Source of the DNA: Chloroflexota bacterium
GTDB lineage: Bacteria > Cyanobacteriota > Vampirovibrionia > Obscuribacterales > Obscuribacteraceae
Direction of reading: 5' to 3'
DNA length: 6,206 bases
Assembly: GCA_005240105.1 (NCBI GenBank)
Contig: SBAT01000155.1
Span: 1-6,206, forward strand
The notes beneath the pieces were generated by a model. The model was given only the letters and a program-made list of their open reading frames with translations, searched no databases and was not told where the DNA came from. Made by a program: the position numbers and the translations under genes. The number at the start of each line of letters is the position of its first letter. The first letter of the stretch is position 1. Below, one piece after another: positions 1 through 6,046 of this stretch.

Positions 1-1384
1 CCTTGCCCTTAGTTTCCTTCATAACTTCGCCGAAGAAATATTGGCGCAGTTTTGTGCGTCCGCTGCGGAATTCTTCCAACTGGCTTGGATTATTGTTAAT
101 GATTTTGGCGACAGTATCCTTCAATCCCGACTCATCGCTAATCTGAGCGAGTCCTTTATCTTTGATGATGTCGTCTACGTTGCCGGCTTTAGACAAAATT
201 TCGGCGAGGACTTGTTTGGCTGTGGTTGAACTCAATACACCTTTGCCGATTGCGTCTACCAAATCACGCACATTTTCGGGCGTCATTGGTGTCTGAGTTA
301 TGTCCAGTTTGTTTTCTTTTAAATGCGCTGTAACTGGGCCAATCAACCAGTTGGTTGCTTGTTTGGCAGGAGTTCCAAGTTTCAGCACAGCATCAAAGAA
401 ATCGCTAAAGTCTTTGGAGTCAGCTAAAACAATTGCGTCATCCAGTGAGAGTTGCGATTCTTCGACATAGCGTTTACGCCTTGCTTCCGGAAGTTCGGGC
501 AAGGTTTTAGCAATCTCTTCTACCCATTTGCGATCAATGGCTAATGGAACCAAATCAGGCTCTGGGAAATATCTGTAGTCATGCGCTTCTTCTTTTGAAC
601 GCATGGGAAATGTTGATCCGGTTGCTTCATTCCACAGGCGCGTTTCTTGAGCGACGCGGCCGCCATTTTCCAGAATCTCCGTCTGTCTTTCTATTTCAGA
701 TTGAATTGCGCGCTGCACAGCCCTGAAGCTGTTCATGTTTTTCACTTCGGCCTTGGTGCCCAATTCTTCTTGTCCTACTGGACGAATAGAAACATTGGCG
801 TCACAGCGAAAGCTTCCTTCTTCCAAATTGCCGTCGCAGATATCGATATATCTAACAATAGAACGCAGCTCTTCAAGATATGCACGAGCCTCTTCAGGTG
901 AGCGCATGTCTGGTTCACTAACTATTTCTAGAAGTGCTATACCGCAACGGTTGTAGTCAGCCAAGCTGTAGTCGGAACCATGTAATCCAGCAGCACCAGC
1001 GTGTACCAATTTGCCCGCGTCTTCTTCTAAGTGCGCTCTATGGATGCGTAATTTCTTGCCGTTGATTACAAGATATCCGCCTTTGCAAACAGGCTGATCA
1101 AATTGTGATATCTGATAGTCCTTCGGCAGATCCGGATAAAAATAATTCTTGCGATCGAATTTGCTGGTTTCAGCAATTTCGCAATTTAACGCTAGTCCCG
1201 TTCTAATAGCAAATTCCACCGCGCGCTTATTCAACACGGGCAGAACGCCAGGCATGCCCAGACATACCGGACACACGTGATCGTTTGGATTGCCACCAAA
1301 GTCTGTTGGGCAGCCACAAAAGATTTTGGATTTTGTCTTGAGTTGTGCGTGCACCTCAAGACCAATTACCGCTTCGTACTTCAT
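1..1384 (-). CDS. gatB: Aspartyl/glutamyl-tRNA(Asn/Gln) amidotransferase subunit B, 3' end cut by window
   Basis: GatB is the tRNA-binding subunit of cytosolic GatCAB, which converts Glu-tRNA(Gln) and/or Asp-tRNA(Asn) to the amidated form. I translated 461 residues. Family landmarks are VIGLEVHAQL at residues 6-15, KFDRKNYFYPDLPKDYQISQ, HLEEDAGKL, ALLEIVSEPD, EEGSFRCDANVS, KNMNSF and DYRYFPEPDL. The last visible residues, GEVMKETKGK, match the usual C-terminal motif, so only about 15-20 residues should lie beyond the edge. Four cysteines near the N-terminus (C23, C25, C38, C41; CxC...CxxC) look like a zinc site, present in only some GatB proteins. The ATG is set by an AAAGG Shine-Dalgarno five bases upstream and by the homologous N-terminus. 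The gene starts 10 bases after the MCE gene's stop, so it is probably co-transcribed with it. No gatA or gatC is visible. Confidence 0.97.
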   Translation of the reverse strand, partial: MKYEAVIGLEVHAQLKTKSKIFCGCPTDFGGNPNDHVCPVCLGMPGVLPVLNKRAVEFAIRTGLALNCEIAETSKFDRKNYFYPDLPKDYQISQFDQPVCKGGYLVINGKKLRIHRAHLEEDAGKLVHAGAAGLHGSDYSLADYNRCGIALLEIVSEPDMRSPEEARAYLEELRSIVRYIDICDGNLEEGSFRCDANVSIRPVGQEELGTKAEVKNMNSFRAVQRAIQSEIERQTEILENGGRVAQETRLWNEATGSTFPMRSKEEAHDYRYFPEPDLVPLAIDRKWVEEIAKTLPELPEARRKRYVEESQLSLDDAIVLADSKDFSDFFDAVLKLGTPAKQATNWLIGPVTAHLKENKLDITQTPMTPENVRDLVDAIGKGVLSSTTAKQVLAEILSKAGNVDDIIKDKGLAQISDESGLKDTVAKIINNNPSQLEEFRSGRTKLRQYFFGEVMKETKGK

Positions 1385-1389
1385 GTCGA

Positions 1390-1394
1390 CCTTT
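1390..1394 (-). promoter_or_regulatory. Ribosome binding site of gatB
   Basis: Read on the minus strand, AAAGG lies five bases (TCGAC) before the gatB ATG. It begins directly after the TAG of the upstream MCE gene, so ribosomes finishing that gene end on this site. This supports translational coupling and the chosen gatB start. Confidence 0.7.
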
Positions 1395-2648
1395 CTAGTG
1401 AGCTGGTTTTAAATCCACGCCAGCTTGTTGTTCTTCCTGGGGGGCTTCTATTCGATCGGCTGGAATGCGACCCGGGCGACCAATCATCATATGAAATAGA
1501 GGAGCACGCTTGCCGAGGATTTGATTCAATTGGCGAGCGGCCAGATCAACATTGCCAGCAGCTGATTTCATTTTGGCCATTGTTTGCGTCAAATCAGACT
1601 TGAAGTTTGCGTCCTTCATCAGATCGTCTGCTTTTGTCATCGCATCTTTGGCGGCGGTCACAGCTTCCTTGATGTCAGAGCGCAAGCCCTGGTCGCTGGC
1701 TACCTTGTCCACAATTTGCATTGAGTGGCTTATGTTCTGCGTCGAATCGTTGATTTTTTGTAGCATGGCCATTATGTCGCCGCGCAGTTCTTTATCGCCA
1801 AGGGTGGCATTCAATTCATGAATGGTGGCAGATACCGTGTTGGCCGTTTCGCGTGCCATTTGCACCGTCTCTTTTAAGTCTGAAGAGAATGCTGGTGAAT
1901 CAAGCAATTTGGTTACTTTGGAAGTTGCTCCGCGAAGATCGGTGGAAAGAACCGTGATACCATCCATGGTTTGACTGCCGTGAGTAAAGAATTGAGTTGC
2001 GGAACTGGCTACACCACCGATTTTTTTGGAAGTGTCGTTTACGGAATCGGCCACATCAGAAAACTTATCCATATTATGGTTGAGCTTAACGGATGCGTCA
2101 GTCAAGTTTTCCATGGCTTCGCCGGATTTTTCTAGGGCCCGTTCGAAGCTTTGCCCACTCTTGCCGGTAGTTATTGTGTTAGCTATCTTTTGAATTTTGG
2201 AAGCAACGTCGTTGATTATCATTTCAACGCGTACTGGATCTTGTCCCTCAACAACGGCATTTTCAGCAATTTCAATTGGAGGAGTTGCTCCTGGCTTTGT
2301 ATCCGGTAGAGTTATTTCGATATACTTTGCGCCTACCAAACCAAGCGTTTGAATGGTGAAATTTGATCCTACAGGCACGCGTACATTTTCTGCAGTAATT
2401 TTCAGAAAGGTGTGCACTTCTTGTTGATGGACGAGTTTTATATCCTCAACTACGCCAACGCGGACGCCATTTATATTGACGGTGGCATTCTTGTTTAAGC
2501 CGGCAACATCATGAAATTGACAGATGAAGCGTTGTGGTGGATGCAATAAGGAAGCACTTTTAAGCCAGCCCCATCCCCATATCAATAGTCCAAGTGCCAC
2601 AATCGTGAACAGCCCGACTCGAATTTCGTAATTTGGTTTAGTTGCCAT
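1395..2648 (-). CDS. MCE-domain (MlaD-family) lipid-transport protein with long helical tail
   Basis: This is the membrane-anchored substrate-binding part of an MCE ABC transporter. Such proteins form a hexameric ring on the permease and pass lipids across the periplasm. It has 417 residues: a short cytoplasmic start, one hydrophobic membrane segment (about 11-29), and an MCE domain at about 39-116 with VAGLNKNATVNINGVRVG and TLGLVGAKYIEI. The rest (about 140-380) is a long helical region rich in Ala, Ser, Thr, Asp and Lys. Four spaced copies of an S/G-D-L/I motif with a preceding F or L occur at D257, D291, D325 and D352. A basic, Pro-containing tail follows from about 380. It is much longer than E. 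coli MlaD (about 183 residues) and closer to the long-tailed MCE proteins that may bridge the envelope. It follows the ATPase gene by 47 bases and precedes gatB by 10. The MlaD-family call is firm; the exact lipid is unknown. Confidence 0.93.
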   Translation of the reverse strand: MATKPNYEIRVGLFTIVALGLLIWGWGWLKSASLLHPPQRFICQFHDVAGLNKNATVNINGVRVGVVEDIKLVHQQEVHTFLKITAENVRVPVGSNFTIQTLGLVGAKYIEITLPDTKPGATPPIEIAENAVVEGQDPVRVEMIINDVASKIQKIANTITTGKSGQSFERALEKSGEAMENLTDASVKLNHNMDKFSDVADSVNDTSKKIGGVASSATQFFTHGSQTMDGITVLSTDLRGATSKVTKLLDSPAFSSDLKETVQMARETANTVSATIHELNATLGDKELRGDIMAMLQKINDSTQNISHSMQIVDKVASDQGLRSDIKEAVTAAKDAMTKADDLMKDANFKSDLTQTMAKMKSAAGNVDLAARQLNQILGKRAPLFHMMIGRPGRIPADRIEAPQEEQQAGVDLKPAH

Positions 2649-2651
2649 TTA

Positions 2652-2658
2652 TCCTTTT
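2652..2658 (-). promoter_or_regulatory. Ribosome binding site of the MCE gene
   Basis: On the minus strand AAAAGGA precedes the ATG at 2648, separated by TAA. The spacing is slightly short, but the purine run is strong and supports this start. The 47-base gap to the ATPase gene (2649-2695) holds no other recognisable signal and no terminator hairpin, consistent with read-through. Confidence 0.55.
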
Positions 2659-2695
2659 TCACCTTTTCTATTAACTGGCTTAGTCGCTATGTGCA

Positions 2696-3460
2696 TCATA
2701 CTTTTCCCGCTAACATAGGACCTTCTCTTGTTGCTTTTGCGAATTGAACAATGTATGGATTGGTTGAATGCAGGGCTTCGTGTGGCTTACCTTCCCAGAC
2801 TACCACGCCATCATGCAAAAGGATGGCCCGGTGAGCGGTACGGGTCCAGGTGGAAAACTGGTGGGTAACGACAATTCCTGCTGCGTGCAGTGTGTTTTCC
2901 AGCTCAATCATGTAGTCTTCAATAATTGTAGACATTACCGGATCAAGTCCGGTTGTTGGTTCGTCGTATAGAACGATTTGCGGATCATTAACGATAGCCC
3001 GGGCAAAACTGGTGCGCTTTTGTTGTCCGCCCGAGAGCTGATTGGGGAATGAGTCTGCATAGTCAGACAAACCGACTAGCTTTAGACCTTCCATAATGGT
3101 CTTATCTTGCGCACCTTGGGGTAATTTATGCTCACTGAGAGCCAAAGCCAAGTTCTCTCGCACACTCAGTGAATTAAGCAGAGCAGAGCCTTGGAAGACC
3201 AGTCCAATTTGCTTTGAGTGCAAGGTTATTTTGCCCTCGTCTGGTTCAAGTAGCCCTGTAATTAGCTTAAGCAGGGTTGACTTGCCACAGCCGGAAGGTC
3301 CAATGATGGCCACCATTTCTCCCGGCCAAACTTCGAAGCTAACACCTTTCAGGACTTCACGTCCGTTAAAAGCTTTACGCAAGCCTTCAACCTTAATCAT
3401 CGGCTCGGAGGCCTTTGAAAAATGGGGTAGTGAGCTGGGTGGTATTGGTTGGCTGGTCAT
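2696..3460 (-). CDS. MlaF-type ABC transporter ATP-binding protein
   Basis: This is the cytoplasmic ATPase that powers the MCE lipid transporter through the two neighbouring permeases. It has 254 residues from the start chosen here. It shows Walker A GPSGCGKST (54-62), Q-loop Q90 in LVFQGSALL, signature LSGGQQKR (142-149), Walker B IVLYDEP (162-168, with D166 and catalytic E167), D-loop GLD (171-173) and switch His H200 in VVTHQ. The FQGSALL...LSVRENLALAL...EH stretch is typical of MlaF/Mkl ATPases. The start is uncertain. ATG 3460 lies eight bases past the upstream permease stop but has no clear Shine-Dalgarno. ATG 3400 (234 residues) would begin directly at MIKVEGLRK and has AAAGG 11 bases upstream. 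The first 20 residues are Pro/Ser-rich and outside the conserved domain. A still longer reading from 3538 would lie inside the permease gene and is unlikely. Confidence 0.95.
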   Translation of the reverse strand: MTSQPIPPSSLPHFSKASEPMIKVEGLRKAFNGREVLKGVSFEVWPGEMVAIIGPSGCGKSTLLKLITGLLEPDEGKITLHSKQIGLVFQGSALLNSLSVRENLALALSEHKLPQGAQDKTIMEGLKLVGLSDYADSFPNQLSGGQQKRTSFARAIVNDPQIVLYDEPTTGLDPVMSTIIEDYMIELENTLHAAGIVVTHQFSTWTRTAHRAILLHDGVVVWEGKPHEALHSTNPYIVQFAKATREGPMLAGKV

Positions 3461-3468
3461 TTGTATTT

Positions 3469-4278
3469 TTAGCGGGGACCTTCGTAAGTGAGATCGGTAA
3501 CTATATAGTTGATAATGAACATTACGGTCATAGACCATACGACTGAGCGAGTGACCGCATAGCCAACATCTGCTGCACCACCCTTGGTATTAAGTCCGAT
3601 GGTGCAAGAGTAAAAGATAACGATAGCGGCGTTGATGAAGGATTTGAGAAAGTGCACATAGAAGTCTTGATCAATAACTTTGGATTTTACTGAGTCAAGA
3701 AACACACCGAAAGATACATCGGCGTATACAAGTGCTATCACCATGCCGGCAAAAATGCCAATTCCCATGGCATAGATTGAGAGCACCGGCATCATGGCCA
3801 TGGCGGCCACAAATCTTGGCACAACCAGATATCGGATTGGATCAATGCGCATAACCTTCAGGGCGTCAATTTGCTCCGAAATATTCATAGTAGTCAGCTC
3901 AGCGGCAATGGATGAACCAACTCGACCGGCAACAATAATTGCGGCGGTAATTGGACCTATTTGTCGAATTAGGGCCAATGCAACTACACCACCAATTTCC
4001 GACTCGCCACCAAATTGGACGAGCTGAATAGCTATTTGCAGGGACATTGCCAGTCCCGTGAACAGAGCTGTAATGCCGACTACGAGAAAAGATTTAACGC
4101 CGATAAAATACGCCTGACGTACTGATTCATGCCAATTTATTTGCAAGCGTAGCAAGCAATAAAATGTTCTGGCAATTACAATGCCTACTTGTCCTGCTAA
4201 GCGTATACCAATGCCGAACCAGTCCTCGACGAGAAGGAAGGGGCTTGCCACAAGATTTTTTGCATCAGATGCTTGCAT
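3469..4278 (-). CDS. MlaE-family ABC transporter permease (second of tandem pair)
   Basis: This is an inner-membrane permease of the MlaE (DUF140) family, the part that binds the MCE ring outside and the ATPase inside. It has 269 residues, close to the family's usual 260. It shows an N-terminal amphipathic or interfacial helix (about 12-45) and several hydrophobic spans (about 62-88, 98-120, 150-185, 212-230 and 245-262). The family core is present: GGVVALALIRQIGPITA (96-112), VAGRVGSSIAAEL (116-128) and SEQIDALKVMRIDP (134-147), the last probably contacting the ATPase. It starts 10 bases after the first permease and ends eight bases before the ATPase. It is about 55% identical by hand count to the first permease, with no gaps over about 250 residues. 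The upstream ribosome site is weak (TTAAGAACA before ATG), so translation may depend on coupling to the first permease. Confidence 0.95.
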   Translation of the reverse strand: MQASDAKNLVASPFLLVEDWFGIGIRLAGQVGIVIARTFYCLLRLQINWHESVRQAYFIGVKSFLVVGITALFTGLAMSLQIAIQLVQFGGESEIGGVVALALIRQIGPITAAIIVAGRVGSSIAAELTTMNISEQIDALKVMRIDPIRYLVVPRFVAAMAMMPVLSIYAMGIGIFAGMVIALVYADVSFGVFLDSVKSKVIDQDFYVHFLKSFINAAIVIFYSCTIGLNTKGGAADVGYAVTRSVVWSMTVMFIINYIVTDLTYEGPR

Positions 4279-4288
4279 TGTTCTTAAT

Positions 4289-5131
4289 TTACGTGTGCAG
4301 GGGGCTAAGGGCAGTGACTATGTAATTGGCAATAAAAATAATTGTCATGGTCCAAACAACGGCCCGAGTGGTGGCATGTCCCACATCCTCGGCGCCACCG
4401 CGAGCGCTTAGACCGATTGAGCAAGAGAAAAATATGATGATGCAAGCAAATATTACTGACTTTACGATGTGAGTAATGAAGTCGGTGCCGACAACTGTTT
4501 GCTTGACGGAATCCAGGAATGTTTCCGGAGGAATATTTGTCTTAGCTTGAGCAATGAAAATTGCACCGGCCAGACCAAGAAACATTGAATAAATTGAGAG
4601 CGCAGGGATCATCACCAGCGCTGCTAAAAAGCGAGGCACTACGAGAAACTGCACTGGATCAACGCGCATAATTTTAAGGGCATCAATTTGTTCGGATACA
4701 ACCATGCTGGATAGTTCTGCGGCTATGGCTGAACCTACACGACCAGCAACCATTACTCCGGCAGTGATTGGACCAATTTCGCGTATCAGCGCCAGTGCAA
4801 CTACACCACCCACGGCTGTGTCGGCACCAAATGCTACGAGCTCTTTAGAAATTTGCAACGACATAGCAAAGCCGGTGAAAAGACCCGTCACCCCAACTAC
4901 GTACAAAGAACCGATTCCAATCATGTTAGCCTGGCGCATTACTTCGGGCCAACTAATTTCGCCACGGAAAACATAACGAAGCGCCTGGAAAAACATTATT
5001 GTGGCTTGGCCGAAAAGACCTATACCAATAGCGCAATAATTGTCCAACATCGCCAAAGGGTTGCCGACATGAAGTCCGTTGTTTCGTGCCATAGGGATAT
5101 TCATCGCCATCATTGTATTGCTTGTTGGCAA
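4289..5131 (-). CDS. MlaE-family ABC transporter permease (first of tandem pair), TTG start
   Basis: This is the first gene of the lipid-transport block and a paralogue of the next permease. It has 280 residues. The conserved MlaE core is at GGVVALALIREIGPITAG (108-124), VAGRVGSAIAAEL (128-140) and SEQIDALKIMRVDP (146-159). Hydrophobic spans lie at about 74-100, 110-132, 162-196, 224-242 and 257-276. The start is set at TTG 5131: AGGGGA lies five bases upstream, and an in-frame TAG at 5143-5141 closes the frame. The ATGs at 5113, 5110, 5104 and 5092 have no Shine-Dalgarno at a usable distance, but they remain possible because the first 27 residues lie outside the conserved domain. Two different permeases may form a heterodimer, as proposed for YrbEA/YrbEB of actinobacterial Mce operons, or two alternative homodimers. 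Confidence 0.95.
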   Translation of the reverse strand: MPTSNTMMAMNIPMARNNGLHVGNPLAMLDNYCAIGIGLFGQATIMFFQALRYVFRGEISWPEVMRQANMIGIGSLYVVGVTGLFTGFAMSLQISKELVAFGADTAVGGVVALALIREIGPITAGVMVAGRVGSAIAAELSSMVVSEQIDALKIMRVDPVQFLVVPRFLAALVMIPALSIYSMFLGLAGAIFIAQAKTNIPPETFLDSVKQTVVGTDFITHIVKSVIFACIIIFFSCSIGLSARGGAEDVGHATTRAVVWTMTIIFIANYIVTALSPLHT

Positions 5132-5136
5132 AAATT

Positions 5137-5142
5137 TCCCCT
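5137..5142 (-). promoter_or_regulatory. Ribosome binding site deciding the TTG start of the first permease
   Basis: On the minus strand AGGGGA is followed by AATTT and then TTG at 5131, a five-base spacing. The in-frame TAG overlaps the start of this site, so no longer protein is possible. The first ATG lies 18 bases further in, too far from this site for normal initiation. Confidence 0.6.
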
Positions 5143-5196
5143 AGCTGCCAAGAGATGGGTAGCAAAGAGCAGGCAGGGCCGGTTAGTGGGCCTTAA

Positions 5197-5308
5197 TTTG
5201 CGGGGCTCCTCAGTGGGGAAAACCGCCCGGTCAAAGCCGCAAACTGGCGCCAGATTGGAGTTTTTGAATCTAGGCATGGTGGTTTTCCCAGTGACTTTTA
5301 CTCACTGG
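5197..5308. other. Intergenic region dense in inverted repeats; possible structured leader RNA
   Basis: Within the 261-base gap between divergent genes (5132-5392) I see several complementary pairs. TTTGCGG (5197-5203) pairs with CCGCAAA (5237-5243). GGGAAAACCGCC (5216-5227) pairs with GGTGGTTTTCCC (5278-5289), 12 positions with one G-T, which is a G-U wobble in plus-strand RNA. GCC-AGATT (5249-5256) pairs with AATCT-a-GGC (5267-5275). CTGGCGCCAG (5244-5253) is a perfect palindrome. CCAGTGA (5288-5294) pairs with TCACTGG (5302-5308). The first two pairings cross each other, so they would compete or form a pseudoknot. I do not recognise a known riboswitch or small RNA. The region could be the leader of either divergent gene. 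Confidence 0.35.
5288..5308. promoter_or_regulatory. 21-bp dyad, candidate operator
   Basis: CCAGTGA-N7-TCACTGG is a perfect 7-bp inverted repeat with a 7-base centre (CTTTTAC), the size and symmetry of a dimeric regulator's binding site. It overlaps the putative -35 box and spacer of the plus-strand gene, where a bound protein could block transcription. No U-run follows it on either strand, so it is not an intrinsic terminator. No regulator gene is visible in the window, so the assignment rests on symmetry and position. Confidence 0.35.
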
Positions 5309-5319
5309 CATCTTAGACT
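5291..5319 (+). promoter_or_regulatory. Weak candidate sigma-70-type promoter for the plus-strand gene
   Basis: GTGACT (5291-5296) matches four of six bases of TTGACA. TAGACT (5314-5319) matches four of six of TATAAT. The spacer is exactly 17 bases. Transcription would start near 5326 and give a leader of about 65 bases. Matches this weak occur by chance; the overlap with the dyad is the only added support. I found no convincing promoter for the minus-strand operon in the same gap. Confidence 0.2.
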
Positions 5320-5392
5320 CATTCACCTTGGACGTTGTTCCATATGACGCTCTCTGGCGAGGCGTTGGCACCCACAAGACAGGCGACTCTGA

Positions 5393-6046
5393 ATGAAATC
5401 AATGTATGTACGGGATATTTTTAGCGAAAGCCAAATACGTGAAAGCGGATTTGATTCCCGTACAAGTCGCACTCTGTCCCGCGAAGCTTCCGAACTTGAT
5501 GAAGAAGCTCGCAAATATCTTGAACCGACACTAAACTCCCAGGACAAGTTGTCCATGACCGCCGTTGCCTTTATGGCCGGTTCGCCGCTGGGGTTTCTTG
5601 GGCTGGGCATGACTTTTTTCTTCTGCGAAGAAATGGACCATCGCCGGCGCGCTGAGTATTTGCTGAACAAGGGTTTCAATGATCATCAGCAGGCTGCTTT
5701 CAATGCCATAGCCTTTAGAGCTGCTCTTATCGATGCAAATGACCGTAAGCAGGCAACCGTCATTCCGATTGAAATTACCGGTGCTGATCGCTTAAGAAGC
5801 ACTAAGTCAGGCAAGCGCTTCGATGCAAGCAAAGATAAAGTAGTGCACATGGATTTCCGCCGTGGCAGACGTCCTTACTTTGCTCCGAGCAAGAATTTGC
5901 AGGAAGTAAATCGCTTGATCAAGCGCAAAGACTTTTTGGCAGATCAAATCAAGCGCCTAAGCCAAATGCAAAACTATCATGCTGTTTGTAAGTTGACGGC
6001 CGAAGTTGAGTTGCTCGATAAAGCAATCAAGCGGCTGGGTTATTAG
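5393..6046 (+). CDS. Hypothetical protein with one probable membrane segment and basic coiled-coil-like C-terminus
   Basis: I do not recognise this 217-residue protein. An in-frame TGA directly precedes the ATG (5390-5392), so the frame cannot start earlier; a weak AGG lies about nine bases upstream. Residues 1-50 are charged and Arg/Glu/Ser-rich. Residues 55-78 are hydrophobic with Gly and Phe (AFMAGSPLGFLGLGMTFFF) and probably cross or dip into the membrane. A short HRRR cluster (83-86) follows, which by the positive-inside rule would put the C-terminal part in the cytoplasm. Residues 122-165 hold a possible small beta region (TVIPIEITG) and a basic patch (FRRGRRPYF). Residues 168-215 look helical with heptad-like Leu/Ile and many Lys/Arg. 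There is no signal peptide and no catalytic motif I can name. Codon use looks like that of the neighbours, supporting a real gene. It is divergent from the lipid-transport block. Confidence 0.8.
   Translation: MKSMYVRDIFSESQIRESGFDSRTSRTLSREASELDEEARKYLEPTLNSQDKLSMTAVAFMAGSPLGFLGLGMTFFFCEEMDHRRRAEYLLNKGFNDHQQAAFNAIAFRAALIDANDRKQATVIPIEITGADRLRSTKSGKRFDASKDKVVHMDFRRGRRPYFAPSKNLQEVNRLIKRKDFLADQIKRLSQMQNYHAVCKLTAEVELLDKAIKRLGY

Noticed and set aside
1277..1603. Plus-strand reading frames of 89-131 codons opposite the operon (for example 1277-1603, 1552-1821 and 3096-3491).
   Set aside because: They lie antisense to well-supported conserved genes and show no recognisable family features; they are shadows of those genes.
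3461..3538. Longer start for the ATPase at ATG 3538, giving 26 extra residues.
   Set aside because: It would lie inside the permease coding region, the added residues have no ABC similarity, and ATG 3460 lies just past the permease stop.
5251..5275. Possible tRNA T-arm around TTTGAATCTAGGC.
   Set aside because: The T-loop consensus GGTTCGAATCC is not met and no acceptor, D or anticodon arm could be arranged around it.
5216..5289. Mobile element bounded by inverted repeats GGGAAAACCGCC and GGTGGTTTTCCC.
   Set aside because: The enclosed 50 bases have no coding capacity and no flanking target duplication was seen; an RNA-fold reading is simpler.
5160..5345. Known riboswitch classes (cobalamin, TPP, SAM) in the divergent gap.
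   Set aside because: I compared remembered core motifs on both strands and found no convincing match; only the inverted repeats are reported.
4853..5347. Plus-strand frame of 164 codons running from the first permease into the intergenic region.
   Set aside because: More than half is antisense to the permease, the translation is rich in His, Arg and Cys with no domain, and its end lies in the repeat-rich gap.
5323..5679. Minus-strand frame of 118 codons opposite the hypothetical gene.
   Set aside because: It is Ser/Arg-rich low-complexity shadow sequence; the plus-strand frame is longer and has a coherent membrane and helical layout.
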